Shown one piece after another: positions 7,993 to 17,426 of a stretch of DNA of 64,000 nt. The notes under the pieces were generated by a model. That model had not been told where the DNA came from. It saw only the letters and a program-made list of their open reading frames with translations, and made no database searches. The stretch's first letter is position 1, and every line of letters starts with the position of its first letter. This DNA is from UBA7702 sp040776805. Lineage in GTDB: Bacteria; Bacillota; Dehalobacteriia; UBA7702. The position numbers were made by a program, and so were the translations under genes. Location of the stretch: NCBI GenBank assembly GCA_040776805.1, contig JAXGZS010000002.1, positions 1 to 64,000 of the forward strand, given 5' to 3'.

Positions 7993-8727
7993 TCACTCAC
8001 CCTTTATCTTTTTATACAGACGGTAAAGTAGCATGACCATCTGTTCTCTGGTGCAATAAGCTTTGTACTGCTTATTACCGTCGGCGTCGCCGACGATGAG
8101 CTTGTTTGCTTCGGCCCACGCTCTTTCTTCCTTGCTCCAATCCGAAGGTGGTTTCACTTTCAGACGGGCAAGATAGTTTTCCATCAGCTGATCGAACTGC
8201 TCCTGGGTCATTTCGTCTTCCTCCTTTGCCGTCGTTCTGATTTTCATTTTTTCAATCACGGACGGATCTATCTTGAAATAGCTGTAAAAATCATTGCCGA
8301 CATTACTGCTATAATTGTTCCTTTCGTCCCCGCGGTAACTGCCGCTTTCCCGCATATCGAGATGCACGGCGTTGGCAGAGATGTAACCAATGCCGGCAAA
8401 GCCCAAAGTTTGGGCAAGACAGCAGATTTTTTTGGCGTCAACGGTCACGCCATCTTTTTTCACGATGATATCCGCCGCCATGCCTTTAAGATGTTGACTG
8501 GCGGTTGCGCCGCCGATTTTTTTATTGTAGGTATCGGTACGATATCCGCTGTTGATCGCAATGGTAAAGCCACCATAAGATCGCAGCTCCTCTAATTTTT
8601 CCAGTAACTCCGTGGAATACAAAACTTTATCCGCCCCATCATGAGATTGCATTTCACCAAGAGTAAAATGTTCGCTGATTTTATAGTCCTTACCAAATTT
8701 AGACATGTAAACTGCTTTTACACTCAT
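7993..8727 (-). CDS. Phage endolysin, peptidase M15 domain
   Basis: A 244-residue protein whose first 150 residues form an M15 (D-Ala-D-Ala carboxypeptidase-like) domain: EHFTLGEMQSHDG, then INSGYRT, the zinc ligands in SQHLKGMAADI (His and Asp), and VHLDM near the end. Such enzymes cut peptidoglycan cross-links or stem peptides at host lysis. The C-terminal part (residues about 185-244) carries a short SLH- or tail-like segment (WSKEERAWAEANKLI...REQMVMLLYRLYKKIKG), which probably binds the cell surface. AGGTG precedes the chosen ATG; the longer frame to 8799 overlaps the fibre gene without a ribosome site. Confidence 0.85.
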   Translation of the reverse strand: MSVKAVYMSKFGKDYKISEHFTLGEMQSHDGADKVLYSTELLEKLEELRSYGGFTIAINSGYRTDTYNKKIGGATASQHLKGMAADIIVKKDGVTVDAKKICCLAQTLGFAGIGYISANAVHLDMRESGSYRGDERNNYSSNVGNDFYSYFKIDPSVIEKMKIRTTAKEEDEMTQEQFDQLMENYLARLKVKPPSDWSKEERAWAEANKLIVGDADGNKQYKAYCTREQMVMLLYRLYKKIKGE

Positions 8728-8743
8728 TTTTTCACCTGCTTTC

Positions 8744-10614
8744 TCATCGTAAGGCAATCCAGTAATACGTGGTATTGGCTTTGAAGTAATAGGAAACATC
8801 TGAAAAAGTCACAATAGTCGCCCCTAAAATACTCGTGATTCTTATGGATGATGTGCTTAGATAGCGGGTATACTCCACATCGGCATAACCGTTTGTTTTG
8901 CCGAAGCTCACAATTTTTCCCCCCTCTAACGATGTTGTTTGGTTATAATCCTCATCCATGCCCGCAATATTATAGGTCACAATATTATCGATATAGTGAT
9001 TGGAGCCTCCCGCCAAGCCTGTTTGCGTCCACACATAGAAGAGTTTTGGTGCGGCGGCCAGTGTATGAGATATGGCATAACCGGAACATAACGCGTCGCT
9101 TCCCGGTTTAAAACTGCCGCTTTTCATTTCTGTAAGACCCAAAGGCAATGGGATACCCGCGGGAATCGTGGCGATGGCGGCGGCAAAGTCGGCAAAACCG
9201 TCGCCGCTTTGTACCGTGCCGCACTTACTCGTAATGGCCGCGGCTCTGTTGCTTTTGCCGCCGCCAGGGCGCTGTTAAACTTTGGGCAATGGTATTGCTC
9301 ATAACAATCCCTCAATGCCACGGCCAAGCCGTTTAACACCGCGCCGATTTGCTGCAACACGGCTTCAACGGTATCGGTGGTAAAATAGTTACCCGTATCT
9401 GCAAGACCTACTTGCGCCGCCGTTGTCCCGTGGGGGTTCCCTGTTGCCTGGCTGTGGTCGTAAGCGCTTTTTCCCCGATCTCCACGGTAAGCGGTGGCAG
9501 AGGTTTCCCCCAGGGCAATGGAGGCTGATATTTCCACATAGGCGCTGCCGCTCCAGCGCCAGGTTTTATTGTCGTTGGTGGTAATATAAATCTTACCGCT
9601 TTCCCCAGGGGCAGGCAGTGCCGCAGAATTTGCCGCCTCGATAACATCATCGACATAAGACGGCAATTGCGCGGCGGGAATGAGTCCCTCCACTAAGTCG
9701 GCTTTGTTGTCAAAGGCCGCTTTGATCACGCTGTTTTGCACAGGGTTTGTACTTAATGAGGACAGCACGGCATCAACGGCAAGCATATTGCCGTCACGTC
9801 CGTTGTATACCGTAAAAGAAACGGTATTGCCATCCGTCATTGTTATAGTATATGTATCGGTTGTCCCCGGTGCTCCTGTGCCGGCGGATTTTGCAAATCC
9901 CCTGATACTGTTTCCCGTATCCCCTTTTTCCCCTTTCAGTGCATACAGAAAATCCTCTTCGCTGCCGTGAAATCCGTGCTTCACGGCAATGGCGTAGGCG
10001 GAAAGATAGTATCCCTTCTTTAGGCATTTCCCGTCGCCGGGCTGATAGTTTTCCACGTACCATTTGCTAAAACTGCCTAAAAAACTGTTAAACAGCGTCA
10101 TTGTATTCTGATATTTACCGTATTCACCGTTGGCAAAATCGATCATCGCCATAAGATACGTATAATAAATTTTATGATGTGGCGCTTCGATCAGAGGCTC
10201 GCTATTGCTGCCATCGAAAATAACGGTGGCCGTTGCCGTTTCCACCGTATCACCCCAAAGATCGAATGTTCCCTCTTCAAAGCGAAGGGTTCTGCCGTCA
10301 ACGCTTACGTTCTTGATCTGCACGTCAGCCCGGTTATTGTCCGCATAGTCTAAAAGGCCGGCAATGGTTACGATGCCACCAGCGCGAAACTGAGAGGAGC
10401 TGGGGAAGACCATGGTAGCGCTGTCCGGGAAAACAATACCCGTACCCGACCAAACGGCTTCATAGACGTAAGTTATAACAGAGGACGGGGCAAGCAACAT
10501 CACGTCCGTCTGCACCATCCCTTCTACCTCATTGAGCCAGACGGTCTTTTGCTGGTTGGAAAAAGCATTGGGTTTGATGTCATCGACAAAGGCCATGATT
10601 TCTTTAATCGTCAT
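8744..10614 (-). pseudogene. Phage fibre protein, frameshifted near the C-terminus
   Basis: The first frame gives about 496 residues (10614 to 9124). Residues 1-190 resemble the small adaptor-like proteins encoded after the capsid gene in Bacillota phages (MTIKEIMAFVDDIKPNAFS..., ...AMIDFANGEYGKYQNTM). Residues 200-230 are the linker GFHGSEEDFLYALKGEKGD, and the remainder is fibre-like. After ALAAAK (9253-9256) the reading leaves the natural frame. The -1 frame continues smoothly as NRAAAITSKCGTVQSGDGFADF and through the downstream segment ending at 8744 (LTEMKSGSFKPG...), which otherwise looks like a separate 134-residue protein. One extra A in the A4 run would restore a single protein of about 623 residues. 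The frameshift may be mutation, sequencing error or, less likely, recoding. Confidence 0.75.
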
Positions 10615-10633
10615 CTTTTTTCTCCTGTATCTT

Positions 10634-10655
10634 GCGGGGCAGAAACCTGCCCCGC
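10634..10655 (-). other. RNA hairpin between capsid and fibre genes
   Basis: A perfect 9-bp GC-rich stem (GCGGGGCAG with CTGCCCCGC, 4-nt loop) just upstream of the fibre start, without a following T run. It could reduce read-through or protect the capsid mRNA 3' end. A 41-codon open frame (10604-10729, starting MAASRWTDL) spans it, but lacks a good ribosome site and is not called as a gene. Confidence 0.55.
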
Positions 10656-10740
10656 ATCTTAACACCCTTATGCTCCGAAATATTTAGAGCGTCGGCAACC
10701 ATCAAATCCGTCCATCTCGAAGCAGCCATTTTTTACCGCC

Positions 10741-11757
10741 TTACACCCCGGCGAGGCCTAAATCGGTACCGCCAGAAATACCGCCCACGGCGAAAGCCCG
10801 CCAATCATTGAAACCAGCGGTGAAACGGGAGTAGCCCCGCCATACGTTGGCGTCGGTATTTTCATCAAGGGTCGAACGGATATCAAGGGGCGTACGATCG
10901 GTAAAGATGGCGCCGCCGTATTCGTTGTTGTAATCCAAATCCGCTAAAATCCAGGGAAAGACCCCGTCGGAAACGTATTGATTGAGGTAATTCCAAATCA
11001 AAATGTTCCAGCGGCCGAAAATGTAATTGTAGCCGTTGTTGGCGGTATCCGGATCTTTATCCGCGCCGATGGCGGCGAAAACAGCCTTTTTCAAAGACGC
11101 GTCATTGGGAATGAGAATCGTATTGGGCACGACATTGACGAGTTCGTTGTTGTCGCCCTTAAAATTCTGCATCCTTGCTTCCATATAAGCCAGGGCATCC
11201 GCGGAAAAGGCATTGGTGAATTGATTGCTCTGGACTACCCCTTTCACCTTGGCTTTATGGGCCGTGTGAAAGAAGGTCAGACCGTCGGCGCAGGTGGCGT
11301 CGAACTTCTTACCGCGAAACTTCACCGCGGCCTCTCCTTTGACGGCAGCTCCCAAAAGAGCCGCCCCCAAATTTTCTCTCGTTCTGTAGAAGGATTTCAC
11401 AAAACCCACAGGTTTCTTTTTCAGATCGAGGAGCTTCCCGTCTTCGATGATTTCCCGGGAAATCGAGAAGGAATTTTTCCAGGTAACATGCTCCAATGTT
11501 TTGGTGAAGCCCTCCTCCATGCCGTCCACCGGGTAAGCGCCGTTTTCACCAACAGGGTCAAAGCCTTCCATGGCTGTAAGGGAGGTGTATTTTTCCGCCC
11601 AATGCTTTGATTCATCCATCATAAAGACTTCTTTTAAGATGGATTTTTCTTCATAGGCTTCGGCGCGGTTTTCGATCATCATGCGCAGAGGCGCCTGGCT
11701 TTTGCCGTAGATGCTATCGTTTAAGCCGGAGCCTTCAGAAAAGGTAATATTTGCCAT
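10741..11757 (-). CDS. Phage major capsid protein
   Basis: A 338-residue protein starting MANITFSEG after GGAG. Length, position (after scaffold and decoration-like genes) and features such as WKNSFSISREIIEDGKLLDL, NTILIPNDASLKKAVFAAIG and a C-terminal domain ending in Gly-rich sequence fit an HK97-fold capsid protein. The N-terminal segment MMIENRAEAYEEKSILKEVF could be an N-arm. There is no large cleaved delta domain; the separate scaffold at 12225-13160 does that job. Assignment is by context and composition rather than by an exact motif. Confidence 0.8.
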   Translation of the reverse strand: MANITFSEGSGLNDSIYGKSQAPLRMMIENRAEAYEEKSILKEVFMMDESKHWAEKYTSLTAMEGFDPVGENGAYPVDGMEEGFTKTLEHVTWKNSFSISREIIEDGKLLDLKKKPVGFVKSFYRTRENLGAALLGAAVKGEAAVKFRGKKFDATCADGLTFFHTAHKAKVKGVVQSNQFTNAFSADALAYMEARMQNFKGDNNELVNVVPNTILIPNDASLKKAVFAAIGADKDPDTANNGYNYIFGRWNILIWNYLNQYVSDGVFPWILADLDYNNEYGGAIFTDRTPLDIRSTLDENTDANVWRGYSRFTAGFNDWRAFAVGGISGGTDLGLAGV

Positions 11758-11773
11758 CCATATTCTCCTTTCG

Positions 11774-12175
11774 TTATTTCACAAATCTGCCCCGAACACT
11801 GCTGCCGGCGGCGGTTCCATTCAGCGCGGTGATCTGGAAAACCTTATCGGTACTGGAATCCGCATCGATCAAGAGACCGGTGGCGTCCACATCGACAAGA
11901 CTGCCCACTTTAAGGCCGACATTCGCCGCGTCCAGTGCGGATTCAAATACCATATCCTTGGTGACGCGGATCACGGGAATCAGCGTACCGGCGGCTACCG
12001 CGGCGCTTTCCGCCCTCATGCAGATGTATTCCGGGGTGTCGGATACCTGCAGCTGTTCGCTGACGGTATCAAAGGCGAGGCATAAACCAACCTTGGGGGT
12101 AATCGCCTTACAGGGCACATATTCCCAGGCGGGAATGCGCCCATCGTCAGTGCTGTATAGTTGAAAAGCCATCAT
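11774..12175 (-). CDS. Phage head decoration-like protein
   Basis: A 133-residue beta-rich protein (ITPKVGLCLAFDT, AAGTLIPVIRVTKDMVFES, VGSLVDVDATGLLIDAD) with the Gly/Ala/Val-rich pattern of small capsid-decorating proteins. It is encoded directly between scaffold and major capsid genes, the usual site for such proteins. A GAAAGGAATGA site precedes two consecutive ATG codons. The role is inferred from place and composition. Confidence 0.65.
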   Translation of the reverse strand: MMAFQLYSTDDGRIPAWEYVPCKAITPKVGLCLAFDTVSEQLQVSDTPEYICMRAESAAVAAGTLIPVIRVTKDMVFESALDAANVGLKVGSLVDVDATGLLIDADSSTDKVFQITALNGTAAGSSVRGRFVK

Positions 12176-12224
12176 TCATTCCTTTCTTTTTCCTTTTTTC
12201 GTCTCTTCATTTTTTCTTTATTTT

Positions 12225-13160
12225 TTACTTTTTCAGTTGCGCCAGATCCTTCCGATAAAAATGGCGGATCTCCTCTGAACTGGCCTGGGGCATCAGACGC
12301 TTGAATTCGCTCATCACGACCTGGGGCACGGCGATATCCCCCGCCCCTCTCATTTTCGTACCGGCGAGATGCTCCTTGCTCCGCAGATGATTCAAAACGG
12401 ACTGTTCCGCTTTGGACGCGGTCTGCCGGTTCATTTGTTCAAGGTTGGCGATGTAAAAAGCATCGGATAGGGAGTATCCCCTTTTGACCTTTTCATAGAT
12501 CACCTCATAGTTTTCGGCGCCGGTGATGTCCGCCAAATTCTTCACGGAATCATCCCACTGGCGGATCTTGGCCAATTCCTGATCCATGGTGGATTTGATG
12601 CGTTCCGTTTCCGCGTTTTCTTTGGCGGCCCGCAGCTTTGCCAAAGAGGACTTGGCTTCTTTCACCGCGGGATGATTTTCAATGAGCCGTTCCATTTCGC
12701 TTTCGTCGATCCCCGCCTGGAACAACTTATCTTTGAGGACACCGTCATGTTCACTTTCGAATTTCTTTTGCCAGACGAGAAAATCCGCTTTTGTCTCAAT
12801 GGGTGCATTTGTATAAGGATTGACCATATGCGAAGCGGCGATCAGCTGATCCATTTCTCTTTCCGCTTCCGCCCGGGCTTCCTGACGCGCTTTGTCGATC
12901 ATACGGTCCCGTTCCCGTTCGGCTTTGCGGCGGGCCGCGGCGTACTTCGCGTTTTCCTCTTTGGTCTGACCATCTTTTTTGGTTTCGTTTTCTGTTTTCT
13001 GTTCTTCAGGAGCGGTGACGTCCCGTTTCGTTTCACCCTCCGGCCTTGCGCCGCCGGCGGCGTCCATTGCTTCTTCCTTTGTGGATGCGGTAATCTCCTG
13101 CTCCGCTTTGCAGTCAGTGTTTTCCGGGGCGAAAACCTCGGAAAAATCAGGTTCTGTCAT
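12225..13160 (-). CDS. Phage capsid scaffolding protein
   Basis: A 311-residue highly charged protein. The first 75 residues are Glu/Lys/Thr-rich and disordered, followed by long coiled coil (KYAAARRKAERERDRMIDK..., ...EREMDQLIA) and helical segments to the end. This, plus its place between portal and capsid genes, is characteristic of scaffolding proteins that shape the procapsid and leave before DNA packaging. No protease motif is visible. A GGAGGCAG ribosome site precedes the start. Confidence 0.8.
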   Translation of the reverse strand: MTEPDFSEVFAPENTDCKAEQEITASTKEEAMDAAGGARPEGETKRDVTAPEEQKTENETKKDGQTKEENAKYAAARRKAERERDRMIDKARQEARAEAEREMDQLIAASHMVNPYTNAPIETKADFLVWQKKFESEHDGVLKDKLFQAGIDESEMERLIENHPAVKEAKSSLAKLRAAKENAETERIKSTMDQELAKIRQWDDSVKNLADITGAENYEVIYEKVKRGYSLSDAFYIANLEQMNRQTASKAEQSVLNHLRSKEHLAGTKMRGAGDIAVPQVVMSEFKRLMPQASSEEIRHFYRKDLAQLKK

Positions 13161-13222
13161 AGCTGCCTCCTGCTTGTTTTTTGGATTTCTGCTCTTTTCC
13201 TGAGAAAAAAAGGGTTAAAACC

Positions 13223-13363
13223 TTACTGTTTGTCCAGATCCTTCCCTTTTTTTACCGTACCTTTCGCCGTGGCTTTTGGGGCGAAGGGCGCTTCCACCTT
13301 TTGGGAACCGGCATTGCCAATCTTACCACTGTAACCCACGGGTGCTTTTTGCGATTTCGTCAT
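13223..13363 (-). CDS. Small basic phage protein
   Basis: A 46-residue protein (starts MTKSQKAPVGYSGKI, ends GTVKKGKDLDKQ). A strong GGGAGGTGAAATC site lies before the ATG and it fits neatly between portal and scaffold genes. Short Lys/Gly-rich proteins of this kind occur at the same place in related phages of Clostridia; their function is unknown. It could bind DNA or the portal. Confidence 0.65.
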   Translation of the reverse strand: MTKSQKAPVGYSGKIGNAGSQKVEAPFAPKATAKGTVKKGKDLDKQ

Positions 13364-13377
13364 GATTTCACCTCCCT

Positions 13378-15426
13378 TCAACGCTGATTTCGTAACGCGG
13401 CCATTCCCGAAAGGGCCGCGGGTTTTTCATTGTTCATAACCGCCGCACCAAGCTGGGGCAGATTCCCACTTTTTGCAGCCGCCTGATTTTGCTCGTCTAA
13501 CTTTTCCTGTAAATAACGCTTTGTTTCTTCGGCACAGGGGTAATGCAGTTGAGCCATTTTATTCCAAAACAGGATGAGAGTATCAAGGGAAGCGGGGTCG
13601 CCGAAAGCGCCCTGCTGCAAATTGAGACGCGTTTCCTGCCACATGGTTTCTCTGTTGGAAGCGAGAGAAGCGGAGGTGTCACAGGAGAAGAGGAACTGAT
13701 CGTTCCAGTACCATTCCCCGTTTTCATCCTGTTGCAGAAAATCGTAACGGTCAAAGGCGTCATACTGCAAATCTCCGTTGAGATTGCGGCTGGTCACCAT
13801 CCGAGGCTCGTCGGCATAGGCCAATTTAAATTTAAACATGATTTCAAACAACCTGGCATAAGCGGCGTTTTTAATGATCCGTTTGCTTTCGAGACGTCCG
13901 GCGGCCTGGGCGGCGGAGAATTCCTTGGCTTTGCCGCTGGTGGCTGTAGTATCCCGGCGGCCCTGATAACTGTCGGTGATGCCGATGATATTGCGGGCTT
14001 CTTCATAGATCTGGTTGTACATCACCAAATCCTGCTCCACGTTGCCCTCCATATCAAAAACGGAAATCATCGCTTTGTCCGCGGCGTTTTCCAGGCGAAT
14101 GTATTTCATGTCCTCGCAGTCGGTGCCAATGGAAGCGTCGGCGGGGAGCGTGGCGAAAGAACCGGCTTTTAACAACTTATCTAAAATCTTCGTGGCCAAA
14201 CGGTTGGAGGTATTTTGTTGATCGATGATTTTGTCGACGTCACTGTCGCCCAGAAGCTGGCCGAAAACGGAAACGCTTTTTTGCAATATCACCGGATAGA
14301 TGTCGGGCTTATAATAGGGGATTCGCGTAGGCTCCCAGGCAGTGTCGGCCACGGGAGACCCCTCTTCACCGATGTCGCTTTCCGTTTCCGGCTTTGTCGC
14401 GCCGGGAATCTGCACCCCATGAATAGAGCGCTTTGGCAGCCAAACCTCCTCGTATTCCTCATTCCGTTCCTGAAAGGCGGTACCGCCGCAATAAGGACAG
14501 CAGTGCCCCGAGCCTTGTTGCGTCGCAGCCTGGGGAGCATGCTCCTGATTGCCGTCGAAATCAGCTTCCCAAAACACGCCGTCCCGGTGTTCAAGAGGAT
14601 GGGCGCCGTCTTTTGAGGTCAGCGGCAGCACTTCCCCGGCAGGGGGTTCCACCGCGCCACACCGGCTGCAACGGCGCAAACGCCGAGCCTGGTAATCCGT
14701 AAGATCCTCCAAAATCGTGTCGTTCACCCAGGAAAAGAGCCCAATGCCGCCCTTTTCGTTGCGATAATAGGCAATGTACTGCGTCACGATTCCCTGGGCG
14801 GGAGCACTGTTCTCCGTCCCTTTGATCTCCGGCTCTTCTTCTTCCTCACCGGAGACATCCACCTGATAGCGGCGGTGAATCAGCTCTTTGGTCTGGGGCA
14901 GTTTTAAAATGATGTAATCCATATCCTCCACGGAGGTATAGATCCCGTCTTGAGGTACGATCTGTTTGGGATGGATGACCGATACGGACAGTTCGCCGAT
15001 GGTCGTATGGGTTCTTAAGCTGTTGTCCCACTCTAAAAGAAACAGTGATCCGCCCTGAATCGGCACGGTGCGTTCCATGACATCATTCATGGTTTCAAAG
15101 GGCAGCCGATCCAATTCATCTCGGAGCATATCTTCGATAATTTTAGCCAGTCTTTCGTCTTCCTTCCGGCGCGGTGTCACTTTGGGAGACGGAATATTGG
15201 CATCTACCTGGGATTCAATCAATTCGGAGACAATATTTCGAACGTGATAGGCGCTCTTTTTCCTGTCCCCGTCGGTACAGGGTGTCGTGTCCCGTCTGCC
15301 CTTGAAGAGAGCTTCCCTTTCATCAAATTGCGCGTCGACGCTGTCATAGGCCAGCTGATTCTTTTCCAGCCGCTGCTGCCAGAGCTCTAATTTACGCCGT
15401 TGCTTCTTTTTCCCGTTATTCATCAA
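13378..15426 (-). CDS. Phage portal protein
   Basis: A 682-residue protein, the right size for the large portals of short-tailed phages. The N-terminal part is helical and basic (KKKQRRKLELWQQRLEKNQ), followed by IPSPKVTPRRKEDERLAKIIEDMLRDE-type helices and a beta-rich wing domain. A Cys-rich insertion at residues about 250-325 has two CxxC pairs (RCSRCGAV and HCCPYCGG), probably a zinc ribbon. The central region DVDKIIDQQNTSNRLATKILDKL resembles the portal stem. The portal forms the dodecameric channel for DNA packaging. It lies 12 bp after the terminase gene. Confidence 0.85.
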   Translation of the reverse strand: MMNNGKKKQRRKLELWQQRLEKNQLAYDSVDAQFDEREALFKGRRDTTPCTDGDRKKSAYHVRNIVSELIESQVDANIPSPKVTPRRKEDERLAKIIEDMLRDELDRLPFETMNDVMERTVPIQGGSLFLLEWDNSLRTHTTIGELSVSVIHPKQIVPQDGIYTSVEDMDYIILKLPQTKELIHRRYQVDVSGEEEEEPEIKGTENSAPAQGIVTQYIAYYRNEKGGIGLFSWVNDTILEDLTDYQARRLRRCSRCGAVEPPAGEVLPLTSKDGAHPLEHRDGVFWEADFDGNQEHAPQAATQQGSGHCCPYCGGTAFQERNEEYEEVWLPKRSIHGVQIPGATKPETESDIGEEGSPVADTAWEPTRIPYYKPDIYPVILQKSVSVFGQLLGDSDVDKIIDQQNTSNRLATKILDKLLKAGSFATLPADASIGTDCEDMKYIRLENAADKAMISVFDMEGNVEQDLVMYNQIYEEARNIIGITDSYQGRRDTTATSGKAKEFSAAQAAGRLESKRIIKNAAYARLFEIMFKFKLAYADEPRMVTSRNLNGDLQYDAFDRYDFLQQDENGEWYWNDQFLFSCDTSASLASNRETMWQETRLNLQQGAFGDPASLDTLILFWNKMAQLHYPCAEETKRYLQEKLDEQNQAAAKSGNLPQLGAAVMNNEKPAALSGMAALRNQR

Positions 15427-15438
15427 TGATCTGCTCCT

Positions 15439-16950
15439 TTATTGATATTTTGGTTTCCCCCAGCGCTTGATCAGGGCCAGGCGGTCTTCTCTGCTGGCGT
15501 TTTCGTAATCTTCCCGCATATCCGCGGTCCACTTTAATTTGGTTACAGCCGTTTCCACATACATGCGCTGTTGGGATCGGGCGAAGAGGGCAATGGCCAA
15601 GGCCATGATGCAGTCGTCATGAGCGCCGGCTTCCGCCTCGGGACGCATGGATTCGCTGCGCACAAAAGTCAGCATTTCTTCCAAGGTGGCACGGTCATTG
15701 ATAAAAGAGATATCCTCCCGCACGGCTTTGATGAGATTGGCGATGATCACCGGCCGTGTCTTGGCATCGGTGCGGAAGCCGAAGGACGCGCGTACCGCGT
15801 GGGTGTAGTTGTCAAAGGATTCCCGCACATACTGCTTGGGATATCTTAGCCGTTCCAACTCCAAAACAGGATAGGTGCTCCAGTTCGTTTCCAGGGCCAG
15901 CAAAGCATTGTTGTAGTAAGCGCCGAGACAATACGCCTGCTGGGCGTAGATATCTTCGTCGATCTTTTGTCTTTTGAAGGTTGCCGCCTGGCGCAATTCC
16001 ATATTGTCAAGGCACTGTAAAATAAAACTGTCGCTGCCCTCTCCGGCGGGATCGCCGCCGATCACATAAGGACGTCCCGGTTCTGCCGGGAGATAAATCG
16101 AGATAAACCCATCATCCGCTTCCATGAAGCGAATATTGCTGATTTTCGCGCCGTCGTAGTCGTATTCGAAATACCCTTTTTTCAAGGGCCTCACAATTTG
16201 TTGCAGCCGTTCCGTAACGGCTTTGCCGGGGAATACGGTTTTCCCCGTCACCCCCCATTGACCCAGGCAGTAAACGGCATAGTAGTACTCGTCAATTTCC
16301 CGGAAATCTTCCAATACTTTTATGGCCGCATCATCCAGGAAACGGTTATCCCTATAGGTGCTTTCGTGAATCGTAGCGTTTTCCGGGCTATGATCAAAAA
16401 AGCGCGTTTTCAGCCAATGGAGAATATTGATGGGGTTAAAGGTCAAGATGATTTGTTTGTAAAAGGGCGTTTCCCCTCTCAGGCGAATATTCAACTGATT
16501 AAAGTCGTTTTCCAAGAGCTCGCTGGCCTCTTCGATCCAGATGCCGGTGATATGAAAAATAGATTTTAATTTTTCCACATCGTCAAGGCCTGAAAAAAGA
16601 ATTTCGCCTTCGCTTTCTGGAAAAGTGATGCGCATATCCGACTGGTTGGCTTTGAATTTCACATCGGGATAATATTCCCGTATCTGGGCGATCAGCTGGC
16701 GAAAACAGCTGTCTCTTAACGTTTTGCCGACTTTGCGGCAGACGAGAAAGCGGTGTTTTTTTTCGTTGATCGCCCTCTCTAATATTTTTCGTCCGGCGAA
16801 AATCGATTTGCCGGAGCCGCCACCGCCTTTTAGAACCAAATAACGGGAAGTATCCGTGAAGAGCGGTAAAAAAGTCTTGTTGTTGGTGGCTTTCAGATAG
16901 GCTTTGTTTCTTTTGGGAGTCGCTTTCTTGGTCTGATCTTGCTGATTCAA
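15439..16950 (-). CDS. Phage terminase large subunit
   Basis: A 503-residue packaging motor. Walker A is GGGGSGKS (residues about 42-49); Walker B is GIWIEEASEL around residue 160. The C-terminal half carries an RNase H-like nuclease domain beginning YVIGGDPAGEGSD, with the Asp of the first active-site strand, and ending with DDCIMALAIAL. It cuts concatemeric DNA and pumps it into the procapsid. The start is a TTG (MNQQDQ...) after GGCGG; an upstream in-frame TTG would place its own ribosome site inside the coding region. No small-subunit gene lies upstream, which is unusual. Confidence 0.9.
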   Translation of the reverse strand: MNQQDQTKKATPKRNKAYLKATNNKTFLPLFTDTSRYLVLKGGGGSGKSIFAGRKILERAINEKKHRFLVCRKVGKTLRDSCFRQLIAQIREYYPDVKFKANQSDMRITFPESEGEILFSGLDDVEKLKSIFHITGIWIEEASELLENDFNQLNIRLRGETPFYKQIILTFNPINILHWLKTRFFDHSPENATIHESTYRDNRFLDDAAIKVLEDFREIDEYYYAVYCLGQWGVTGKTVFPGKAVTERLQQIVRPLKKGYFEYDYDGAKISNIRFMEADDGFISIYLPAEPGRPYVIGGDPAGEGSDSFILQCLDNMELRQAATFKRQKIDEDIYAQQAYCLGAYYNNALLALETNWSTYPVLELERLRYPKQYVRESFDNYTHAVRASFGFRTDAKTRPVIIANLIKAVREDISFINDRATLEEMLTFVRSESMRPEAEAGAHDDCIMALAIALFARSQQRMYVETAVTKLKWTADMREDYENASREDRLALIKRWGKPKYQ

Positions 16951-16989
16951 TCTCTCACCGCCGTTACCGGCTTTCCTCCTTTTCAAAAT

Positions 16990-17017
16990 AAAAAAACCCT
17001 TACCGACAGCATCGGGA
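16990..17017 (-). terminator. Terminator-like hairpin in front of the terminase gene
   Basis: Reading leftward, CCCGATGCTGTCGGTAAGGG is followed by seven T. Two alternative stems are possible (CCGA/TCGG or CCC/GGG), both short. The site lies between the immunity region and the late operon, where antitermination could act, but folding is weak. Confidence 0.4.
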
Positions 17018-17426
17018 AAGAGTCATTTTTTACAATTACAACATATCACAGAAAAGCGTCTAAGAGCAGGTAGAGTTCAGTGAAAAAAGTGTAGCGGGGT
17101 GTAGTTTTTAACAATCATTGCCTCAAACACAGTGATTTTAGCGCTGCGGCTCCTAAAGACCGCAACGACAAAATAGCCTGTCTAAAATTGCCATCATTTC
17201 TTTCTGGGATTTGTCCATAATAAGATCGAACAGTTCCCACGGATTTTGTGGCGACACACTTGTGGGGTCTCTGTTAACGGGAGCGTTTCAACGCTCCCGC
17301 GTCTTTTATAAAGAAATAAAGCAAGATCATAAACGAAAAGGACCGTCTACGAGGACGGTCCTTTTACGCTAAAATGATTGGATTTAAAAAAATAGGCTTT
17401 CCTTGAAATCTACACACTGGCGATCT
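17018..17426. other. Gene-poor prophage stretch with two hairpins
   Basis: About 400 bp where a small terminase, HNH endonuclease or replication genes would be expected. It holds a strong inverted repeat (AAAAGGACCGTC with GACGGTCCTTTT, 17336-17365), which can terminate in both directions, and a second one (CGGGAGCGT with ACGCTCCCG, 17278-17299). A 34-codon minus-strand frame at 17153-17257 starts with GTG (SPQNPWELFDLIMD...) but lacks a convincing ribosome site. Nothing else is recognised. Confidence 0.6.
17336..17365. terminator. Bidirectional intrinsic terminator
   Basis: A perfect 12-bp stem, AAAAGGACCGTC and GACGGTCCTTTT, with a 6-nt loop and T-rich ends on both strands. It lies just downstream of the broken late regulator gene and would separate the immunity-region transcript from the late operon. 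Confidence 0.8.

Noticed and set aside
8744..9148. Separate 134-residue phage protein
   Set aside because: The upstream sequence in the same frame continues smoothly as fibre-like protein into the longer gene, so it is the displaced C-terminus of one frameshifted gene.
10604..10729. 41-codon frame between capsid and fibre genes
   Set aside because: Weak ribosome site, contains a GC hairpin and runs into the fibre start; more likely untranslated.
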